Below, one piece after another: positions 12,303 to 18,189 of a stretch of DNA of 18,189 nt. Under the pieces are notes generated by a model. It ran no database searches. It was not told where the DNA came from and worked only from the letters and a program-made list of their open reading frames with translations. Positions within the stretch are counted from its first letter, which is position 1; every line of letters begins with the position of its first letter. The position numbers and the translations under genes are program-made. Source of the stretch: Caldifarciminota bacterium 4484_100 (GTDB lineage Bacteria; Hydrothermota; Tepidihabitantia; SM23-42); contig MUKB01000003.1 of NCBI GenBank assembly GCA_002049785.1, positions 1 to 18,189 of the forward strand, read 5' to 3'.

Positions 12303-14378
12303 CTATTTATTCTCCTCAACAATTTTATAAAAACGGAGGATGTCCCCTTTTTGAACCTCTGGTGCCTGTTCCAGACCGATACCACACTCATATCCTGCAA
12401 CGACCTCTTTTACATCCTCTTTGAATCTCTTTAAAGATATAATCTTTGTTGTTGCAAATTCCTTCTCCTCGCGGATTAATCGGACCACCGCATTTCTTAT
12501 CGCCTTGCCATCTCTTATATAGCAACCGAGGACGGTTCCCACCCGGGGGATGTTGAAGATTGCTCGAACCTCGGCTTCTCCGATCAGAATTTCCTGGAGC
12601 TTCGGTTCCAGCATTCCAAGCATCGCAGCACGGAGGTCATCCAGGGCTTCATAAATCAGACGATAGGTTCGAATCTCAACGCCCTCCCTTTCCGCTGCCT
12701 CCAAGGCATTTGTATCCGGACCGACATGAAACCCCACACAGATCGCACCGGTAACCTCAGCCAATAGTACATCAGAGACATTTATCTTGCCTACACCCTT
12801 ATGAATAATCCGGATGGTGATATCTTCCATACTCAATTCCTGGAGTTTTTCATCCAGGGCCTCGACCGAACCTGCTGAATCAGCTTTGAGGATAATCTTC
12901 AACTCCTTTGCTTCACCTGACTTTATCTTTTCCTGAAGGTCGAGCAGGGTCAGTTTCGACTTGGGAGCAAGTTTCCGGTTTCTTTCAATAATCTCACGCT
13001 GGGCTGCAAGTTCCCTCGCCTTCTGCTCGGACTCAACCGCAAAGAATATTTCGCCTGCGGGCGGAAGTCCACTGAAACCGAGCACAAATACCGGGGTAGA
13101 AGGTCCAGCCTCAGGGATCCTCTCCATCCGTTCATTCAACAACTCCCGGACCCGGCCTGAATGAGCACCGCAGACAAAAGGTGTTCCTTTACGAAGGATA
13201 CCTTCCTGGATGAGAATGGTTGAGACATTTCCCTTCCCTCGATCCAGTCGGGCCTCAATCACTACGCCCTTGGCCAGTTTATTGATGGGTGCCTTCAAAT
13301 TCAATTCCTCTGCCTTCACCAGAATTGCATCCAGCAGGTCAGAGATACCGATTCCCTTCAGGGCGGATGCCTCGACACAGATCGATTTACCGCCAAACTC
13401 CTCGATCAGGACATTCGCTTTTGCAAGCTGGTTCTTAACCCGACTCACATTTGCATTGGGAAGGTCAATCTTGTTGATACAGACAATAATCGGAACATTT
13501 GCTGCCCGGGCGTGGTCAATGGCCTCAATGGTCTGGGGCATCACCCCGTCGTCCGCAGCCACCACGAGAATCACAATGTCGGTAACCTGTGCTCCCCGGG
13601 CCCTCATTGCGGTAAACGCCTCATGACCCGGTGTATCAAGGAATGTAACTTTTTTTTCGTTATAGACTATTTGATATGCAGCCATCTTCTGGGTAATCTT
13701 TCCATATTCTCTCTCTGCGACCCGTAATTTTGTTATTGCATCAAGCAGGGTTGTCTTGCCGTGATCAACATGCCCCATCACCGTCACGACCGGTGGTCGA
13801 GAGACCAGCTCATATTCGCCTTCAGCTGAAACCTGTTCCTCCAGGGAGACGACCTTCACCTTACATTTAAGCTCATCACAGAGGATCAGTATTGTATCGA
13901 GATCAAGCCTTTGATTCAGACTTACCATCAGACCGAGGTCCATACACTTCTTTATCACCTGACTGGGAGCGAGTTTCAATGCCTGGGCCAGTTCCGCAAC
14001 CGTCATAAAGTCGGTTACCTCAACAACCTTTTCCTCTGGTTTCGGTTCAACCCGGGTGGAAGTTTCTTTCTTGTAGTGTTTCTTGGTCTCCCGCTTTTGA
14101 AGTTTTGCCAGGGTGGACTTTACAGTTGCCTTGATCTCCTCCTTGCTGATTCTCTTTCTCTTCTCCTTGACCTTCGGTTTTGCCCAGCGCTGGGTGAATT
14201 CCTTTTTTACCCGTCTCTTCTCCTCTGAGATACGCGCCTTTACCTTCTTTATCTCCTCTTCGGTCAGGGTGGACATATGACCCTTTGCAGGAATACCGAT
14301 CTGCTCCAGTAACTTTATCAATGCATCTGATGACAGCCCAAGGCTCTTGGCGACGCTATGAACCTTTTTCTTGCGCAT
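12303..14378 (-). CDS. infB: Translation initiation factor IF-2
   Basis: 691 residues. Two IF2_N modules (about 1-50 and 123-175) are joined by a lysine/arginine/glutamate-rich linker. The G domain has G1 GHVDHGKTT (202-210), G3 DTPGHEA (248-254) and G4 NKID (302-305); domains II-IV follow and the C-terminus ends normally (GYECGIGLE motif). IF-2 places initiator fMet-tRNA on the ribosome using GTP. Odd: the switch I segment, usually GGITQHIGAY, reads GKITQKMAAY (226-235). The start ATG is 23 bases inside nusA with AGGAG seven bases upstream. No ylxR or L7Ae-like (ylxQ) gene lies between nusA and infB, unlike in Firmicutes. Confidence 0.97.
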   Translation of the reverse strand: MRKKKVHSVAKSLGLSSDALIKLLEQIGIPAKGHMSTLTEEEIKKVKARISEEKRRVKKEFTQRWAKPKVKEKRKRISKEEIKATVKSTLAKLQKRETKKHYKKETSTRVEPKPEEKVVEVTDFMTVAELAQALKLAPSQVIKKCMDLGLMVSLNQRLDLDTILILCDELKCKVKVVSLEEQVSAEGEYELVSRPPVVTVMGHVDHGKTTLLDAITKLRVAEREYGKITQKMAAYQIVYNEKKVTFLDTPGHEAFTAMRARGAQVTDIVILVVAADDGVMPQTIEAIDHARAANVPIIVCINKIDLPNANVSRVKNQLAKANVLIEEFGGKSICVEASALKGIGISDLLDAILVKAEELNLKAPINKLAKGVVIEARLDRGKGNVSTILIQEGILRKGTPFVCGAHSGRVRELLNERMERIPEAGPSTPVFVLGFSGLPPAGEIFFAVESEQKARELAAQREIIERNRKLAPKSKLTLLDLQEKIKSGEAKELKIILKADSAGSVEALDEKLQELSMEDITIRIIHKGVGKINVSDVLLAEVTGAICVGFHVGPDTNALEAAEREGVEIRTYRLIYEALDDLRAAMLGMLEPKLQEILIGEAEVRAIFNIPRVGTVLGCYIRDGKAIRNAVVRLIREEKEFATTKIISLKRFKEDVKEVVAGYECGIGLEQAPEVQKGDILRFYKIVEENK

Positions 14379-15636
14379 CCTCTTTCTCCTCTTGCTCAGA
14401 CGGTTTTAAGACCTCCAATAAATGATTGACCTCATCTTCATTCAGTGAGAGTAGAAACTGTAATTCCTCACGCGGAGCCTTGAGAACACTGAGCAAATTT
14501 GTATACCCTTTTTCAATCAAGCGTTTCTTTAATTTCTTATCCAGGTCCGGGATGTCTTCAATCCTGGTTTCGGAAAGTTTTTTATCCTTTAACTCCTGCT
14601 CATATTCAGATATTTTTTTGATTTCAATCTCTAAGTCACACAATCGAGATGCGAGGTCGACATTCACACCGTTTCTACCTATGGCCTTTGAATAGTCGTC
14701 GTCAGGGACCACCGCCATCACATGTCCCTCTGCGATTGGAACCACTTCTTTTACCTTGGCCGGAGATAGACTACGGGAGACCTGGATTGTCGGTTCCTTG
14801 CTCCATTGAATAATATCAATACGTTCACCGGATAATTCCTTGACCACGGATTGAATCCGACTGCCTCGATATCCCACACAGGCACCGATCGGATCAATCT
14901 TGGGGTCTAAGGTCTGCACCGCCACCTTTGCCCGCACCCCGGGCTCACGCACAATCTTGATTACCTGAATCAATCCGTCTTTTATTTCAGGTATCTCATA
15001 AAAGAGGAGCCTTTCCAAGAATTTGGGGTCGGTTCGAGAAAGGATGATTTTTGGCCCCCATTGGGCTCGGTCAATTCTTGAGACGATGGCCCGAATCGGA
15101 GTATCGAGTCGGTAATGTTCGGTCTTCATCATACCATAATTCGGTATCACCGCCTCAACCGGACCGAGGTCAACAAGCACCTCATTTCTACTGACTACCT
15201 TCACAATACCTTTGACAATCTCGCCGATCTTCTTTTCATACTCTGCGAGAATTCTACTCCGTTCGGCTTCGCTTACCTTCTGGGTCAGGGCCTGCTTCAC
15301 CGATTCAACTGCAGTCCTTCCCAGTTCATTGATTGAAATGGGAATTCGATAGTCATCATTGAGTTTATAATTTTCGTCTTTTATTCTTGCCTCTTCTAAG
15401 GAAATCTCTTTATTTGAATCCTTGACTTCTTCAACCACCTTTTTGACGATAAAAATCTTGATTTCACCGGTAGATTTATTCACCGATACCTCGGCATTCA
15501 CACCCTTGCCAAATTTCCTTCGGACACCACTCTTAATTGCCTCGGCTAAGGAGTCAATCACATAATCGAACTTTACACCCCGGGCACGGGCAATAGATTT
15601 GATGCTTTCGATAATCAAATTACCTTCGTTTGCCAT
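14356..15636 (-). CDS. nusA: Transcription termination/antitermination protein NusA
   Basis: 426 residues: N-terminal RNA polymerase-binding domain (about 1-125), S1 domain (about 134-188), KH1 with GYRG (255-258), KH2 with GRNG (320-323), and a C-terminal helix-hairpin-helix-like stretch with IEDIPDLDKKLKKRLIEKGY (359-378). It binds RNA polymerase and nascent RNA and controls pausing, termination and antitermination. One C-terminal repeat is present rather than the two of E. coli NusA (495 residues). The start overlaps rimP by 17 bases and has GGAGGAG upstream; the end overlaps infB by 23 bases. Confidence 0.97.
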   Translation of the reverse strand: MANEGNLIIESIKSIARARGVKFDYVIDSLAEAIKSGVRRKFGKGVNAEVSVNKSTGEIKIFIVKKVVEEVKDSNKEISLEEARIKDENYKLNDDYRIPISINELGRTAVESVKQALTQKVSEAERSRILAEYEKKIGEIVKGIVKVVSRNEVLVDLGPVEAVIPNYGMMKTEHYRLDTPIRAIVSRIDRAQWGPKIILSRTDPKFLERLLFYEIPEIKDGLIQVIKIVREPGVRAKVAVQTLDPKIDPIGACVGYRGSRIQSVVKELSGERIDIIQWSKEPTIQVSRSLSPAKVKEVVPIAEGHVMAVVPDDDYSKAIGRNGVNVDLASRLCDLEIEIKKISEYEQELKDKKLSETRIEDIPDLDKKLKKRLIEKGYTNLLSVLKAPREELQFLLSLNEDEVNHLLEVLKPSEQEEKEDAQEKGS

Positions 15637-16081
15637 ACACCAACTCCTCCACCAGTTTTGCCTTTATGATTAGATTAAAGTAGATAAATTCTTCCTGCCC
15701 ATTGGTTGCAATATAGACACCGTCATCGGTAACCCTTCTGACATAACCCCTAATTTTTTTGTTTTCGAGCAAGATCTCAGCGGTCTTGCCGATAGCCCAT
15801 TGAAAATGCTGGCGTGTCTTCAATGGTCTCTCGATACCCGGTGATGATACCTCTAAGGTATAGGGAAAGTTAATCAATTCAGCCTCATCCAGGACCTTTG
15901 ATACCTGATTGCTCACTTTTTTGCATTCACCTATTGTGACATCACCGCCCTTCTTATCGATGTAGAGCCTCAACACCTTTGAGACCTCATTGAAACTGAG
16001 GTCATAGAAACGGAGATTCATCCCTTTCAGGATCGGTTTAATCAATTGAGAAACCTTTTCCAGATTGAGAATTTCAGACAT
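15620..16081 (-). CDS. rimP: Ribosome maturation factor RimP
   Basis: 153 residues, normal for RimP, which binds the 30S subunit early in maturation. The family core YTLEVSSPGIERPLK (74-88) followed by HFQWAIGK is clear, with the small C-terminal Sm-like domain after it. GGAGG four bases before the ATG is a good ribosome binding site. The gene overlaps proS by 8 bases and nusA by 17 bases, the usual rimP-nusA order. Confidence 0.95.
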   Translation of the reverse strand: MSEILNLEKVSQLIKPILKGMNLRFYDLSFNEVSKVLRLYIDKKGGDVTIGECKKVSNQVSKVLDEAELINFPYTLEVSSPGIERPLKTRQHFQWAIGKTAEILLENKKIRGYVRRVTDDGVYIATNGQEEFIYFNLIIKAKLVEELVYGKRR

Positions 16082-17792
16082 TCAACCTCCGATATAGTTC
16101 TTCTTTTATTTTCAGACATTGTTCAACAATCTGCGCCTTTGAGCTCGAAATAATCTCTTTTGTTTCTCTTATGTAGATATCAAATCGGTCCTCTTTGATT
16201 CCCTTGGGTCCAATCGTCACCCTTATCGGAATCCCCAGCAACTCTGAATCGTTGAATTTAATTCCTGCAGAGAGATTTCGATTATCTATGATAACCGAAA
16301 AATGTCCATTAGTCAATGATTGGATTATCTCATCACTGACCTTTTTGATTGTTGGTTCCTCCGGGTTCAATATGAGAAGATAGACTTCAAATGGTGCAAT
16401 CGAGATCGGCCAGACCGCCCCAGCATCATCGGCCTTCTGTTCACAGGCACAGGCCATTATTCTTTCCAGGCCGATACCATAACTTCCCATTATAATCGGC
16501 CTCAGTTTTCCTTTTTCATCGAGGAATGTTGCACCCAGTCGGGTTGAATATTTTGTGCCCAATTTGAATATCTGTCCCAGTTCCAGACCCTGGTACAGCT
16601 GTAGTTTTCCACCGCATTTTAGACACCGATCTCCTGGTTTTACCTTTCTCAAATTTAAAAATTCTGCAACCTCAATGTCCCGTGCAATATTCAACCCCTT
16701 GATATGATAGCCGTTCCTATTTGCCCCGGTGATCATACCCCGGGTGTCTTTCAAGAGTTCGTCTGCATAGATTTTTACACCTTTGATTCCTATCGGCCCA
16801 ATAAATCCAGGTTCGGCATTAAAATATTTTATTATCTCATCGGCTCCTGCCGGATTATAGGAGAAACCGAACTTCGCCTTTATAATATTTTCGTTAATCT
16901 CATAATCGCCCCGGAGTAATATAAGTATTGGAGGTTTGTCCGGTGCGGTGTAGAAAATACTCTTCACCAGATTCTTGCGTGAAACCTTTAAAAAATCACT
17001 CACCTCTTCTATTGTTCTCCGTTCCGGGGTTGCCACCTCGGTCACAGGAATGTCCTCTCCGGTAAAGAATTCACCCTTTCCCAATGCCGCCTCAGTATCC
17101 GCACGAAAATTACATTTACTACACCGTGCGATCGTTGCCTCACCGCCATCAATCTGGGCGACAAATTCCTTTGATTCACCACCACCCATAAGTCCGCCCG
17201 AGGCTTCAACGATCTCGAAGTTCAGACCACATCTTTTGAATATCCTTTTATACGCCTCTTCATGAAGTTTGTAGCTATAATCCAGCCCTGCTTCATCTAC
17301 ATCCAGACTGTAGGAATCCTTCATAATAAATTGCCGCGACCGGATTATCCCAAACCTGGGTCTGAGTTCATCCCGGAACTTCGTCTGAATCTGATACCAG
17401 ATCTGTGGAAGGTCACGATAAGATTTGATTTTGTTCCGGGCGATTGCGGTGATAATCTCTTCGTGGGTAGGACAGAGACAATAATCCCTCCCTTTGCGGT
17501 CCTTTAACCTGAACATATCATCACCATACTCCTGCCACCGTCCTGATTCTTCCCAGACTTCACGGGGTGAGATTGCCGGCATCAACAGTTCCTGTGCACC
17601 GATGCGGTCCATCTCCTCCCGTATGATCTGAGTGATTCGCAGGAGAACACGCCAGCCCAGGGGCAGGTAGATATGGATACCTGCGGCCAGCTGTTTGATA
17701 AATCCACCCCGAAGCAGGAGACGGTGTCCTTTTGTCTCGGCCTCTTTCGGTTCTTCGCGCAGTGTCGATATTAAAGACTTGCTGAATTTCAT
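16074..17792 (-). CDS. proS: Prolyl-tRNA synthetase, bacterial type with editing insertion
   Basis: 572 residues from ATG 17792. Class II catalytic core: motif 1 around GWRVLLRITQIIREEMDRIG (46-65), motif 2 around FRDELRPRFGIIRSRQFIMKD (139-159), motif 3 IMGSYGIGLERIMA (434-447). The insertion between motifs 2 and 3 (about 225-390) is the YbaK-like editing domain of bacterial ProRS, bordered by CSKC (224-227) and CLKC (390-393), a possible zinc site. A C-terminal anticodon-binding domain follows (about 465-572). The frame stays open 29 codons upstream (to 17879), but that stretch spans the promoter and lacks homology to the usual N-terminus; MKFSKSLISTLREEPKEAE is the normal family start. It heads the operon. 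Confidence 0.96.
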   Translation of the reverse strand: MKFSKSLISTLREEPKEAETKGHRLLLRGGFIKQLAAGIHIYLPLGWRVLLRITQIIREEMDRIGAQELLMPAISPREVWEESGRWQEYGDDMFRLKDRKGRDYCLCPTHEEIITAIARNKIKSYRDLPQIWYQIQTKFRDELRPRFGIIRSRQFIMKDSYSLDVDEAGLDYSYKLHEEAYKRIFKRCGLNFEIVEASGGLMGGGESKEFVAQIDGGEATIARCSKCNFRADTEAALGKGEFFTGEDIPVTEVATPERRTIEEVSDFLKVSRKNLVKSIFYTAPDKPPILILLRGDYEINENIIKAKFGFSYNPAGADEIIKYFNAEPGFIGPIGIKGVKIYADELLKDTRGMITGANRNGYHIKGLNIARDIEVAEFLNLRKVKPGDRCLKCGGKLQLYQGLELGQIFKLGTKYSTRLGATFLDEKGKLRPIIMGSYGIGLERIMACACEQKADDAGAVWPISIAPFEVYLLILNPEEPTIKKVSDEIIQSLTNGHFSVIIDNRNLSAGIKFNDSELLGIPIRVTIGPKGIKEDRFDIYIRETKEIISSSKAQIVEQCLKIKEELYRRLNV

Positions 17793-17799
17793 AACAGTC

Positions 17800-17828
17800 A
17801 ATATAACACAAATTATCAATAATGTCAA
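17800..17828 (-). promoter_or_regulatory. Promoter of the proS-ribF operon, placed for a leaderless mRNA
   Basis: Minus strand: perfect TTGACA (17828-17823), 17-base spacer, TATATT (17805-17800). Only seven bases separate the -10 from the ATG at 17792, so transcription should start at or within a base or two of the ATG. No ribosome binding site is present, which agrees with a leaderless transcript. It should drive all nine genes to ribF. Confidence 0.7.
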
Positions 17829-17903
17829 TAGTTCAAAAGTCTGACTCCTCTTTCTCAGCACGGGGTTCAGGGGAGACATAATTCAGAATAACTTACGATT
17901 TAC

Positions 17904-17975
17904 CAATGACATAATGACTCAATAACTTAATGACTAATGGTTTTTCAATGACTTAATGACCAATGACTTAATGAC
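17904..17975. repeat. Degenerate 15-mer repeats (CAATGACTTAATGAC)
   Basis: Four copies: 17904-17918 (CAATGACATAATGAC), 17920-17934 (CAATAACTTAATGAC), and a perfect tandem pair at 17946-17960 and 17961-17975. Each unit is itself two related halves of seven and eight bases. A related AGTCATTGAGTCATTA segment lies inverted at 2450-2465. Confidence 0.65.
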
Positions 17976-17990
17976 CAAAGGTTTTTCCAG

Positions 17991-18032
17991 TATCCAGAAT
18001 CGAGTATCCAGTATCGAGAATCAAGTATCAAG
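17991..18032. repeat. Heptanucleotide tandem array (TATCNAG x6)
   Basis: Six units in exact 7-base phase: TATCCAG, AATCGAG, TATCCAG, TATCGAG, AATCAAG, TATCAAG, with degenerate units on both sides (17984-17990 and 18033-18039). It ends just past the stop of the sorting-domain gene. The first three units occur inverted, as a 22-base exact match, at 2467-2488. Confidence 0.7.
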
Positions 18033-18038
18033 CATCAA

Positions 18039-18189
18039 TTATTTTATTAATACCGCCTTCTCAACCCTTGTCTCTTTATCCGTATACATCCGCACAAAAT
18101 AGACACCCGCAGAAACCCTCTTCCCCTGATCATTACAACCATCCCAGGTAAGCTGATACCTGCCCGCAGAAACCTCTTTGTCCACTAAA
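18039..18189 (-). CDS. C-terminal end of a secreted protein with FlgD-like/type IX-type sorting domain (5' part missing)
   Basis: Only the last 49 or so codons are in the window; the stop TAA is at 18041-18039. The tail reads VSAGRYQLTWDGCNDQGKR, then VSAGVYFVRMYTDKE and ends ...VEKAVLIK. The G-x-Y-x-x-x-W-D-G ... G-V-Y-F pattern and lysine end are typical of FlgD-like Ig domains that serve as C-terminal type IX secretion/sorting signals in FCB bacteria. The function of the missing main part is unknown. It is transcribed in the same direction as the proS operon but is separated from it by the repeat arrays and the proS promoter. Confidence 0.8.
   Translation of the reverse strand, partial: LVDKEVSAGRYQLTWDGCNDQGKRVSAGVYFVRMYTDKETRVEKAVLIK

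Noticed and set aside
13210..13626. 138-codon open frame on the plus strand opposite infB
   Set aside because: It lies entirely antisense to the conserved G domain of IF-2, shows no domain and mirrors its codon pattern.
17793..17879. 29-codon N-terminal extension of proS
   Set aside because: It contains the TTGACA/TATATT promoter, and the downstream ATG matches the usual ProRS N-terminus.

Overview
This window looks like chromosomal DNA of an uncultured, moderately AT-rich, Gram-negative-type bacterium. The envelope genes (a TonB-like protein and a C-terminal secretion/sorting domain) together with a GldA/GldF/GldG-like exporter suggest a member or relative of the Fibrobacteres-Chlorobi-Bacteroidetes (FCB) group, possibly a candidate phylum such as WOR-3. 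This placement is inference from gene content. The promoters that can be read are ordinary sigma70-type (TTGACA/TATAAT), which argues against a typical Bacteroidota genome.

Layout. (1) 1-2324, minus: a GldA-type ABC ATPase followed one base later by a GldF-GldG fusion that runs off the left edge; the pair has a perfect consensus promoter at 2345-2372. (2) 2325-3136: 812 bp without a gene, packed with 7-nt and 9-nt tandem repeats and short palindromes. (3) 3137-3757, plus: an orphan TonB-like protein. (4) 3932-5328, plus: plsC (acyltransferase) and ispH (last step of the MEP isoprenoid pathway), overlapping by 4 nt. (5) 5334-9180, minus: an operon of a membrane-anchored transglutaminase-like protein, an ABC ATPase and a large ABC permease. 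(6) 9244-17792, minus: a tightly packed nusA-infB-type operon, proS-rimP-nusA-infB-DUF503-rbfA-nrnA-truB-ribF. (7) 17793-18038: promoter and repeat arrays. (8) 18039-18189, minus: the last ~50 codons of a secreted protein ending in a FlgD-like/type IX-type sorting domain.

How the genes work together. The long operon is the classic information-processing cluster: tRNA charging (ProS), 30S maturation (RimP, RbfA), transcription elongation/termination (NusA), translation initiation (IF-2), nanoRNA/pAp turnover (NrnA), tRNA Psi55 (TruB) and flavin cofactor synthesis (RibF). Its genes abut or overlap at every junction. The two ABC systems are exporters of the ABC-2 type; the second is paired with an extracytoplasmic transglutaminase/protease-fold protein, whose substrate cannot be read from sequence.

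No RNA genes, CRISPR arrays, insertion sequences or phage genes were recognised. The most unusual material is non-coding: phased nonanucleotide and heptanucleotide arrays, which recur at both ends of the window, and two promoters placed so close to the start codon that the plsC-ispH and proS operons should give leaderless mRNAs.
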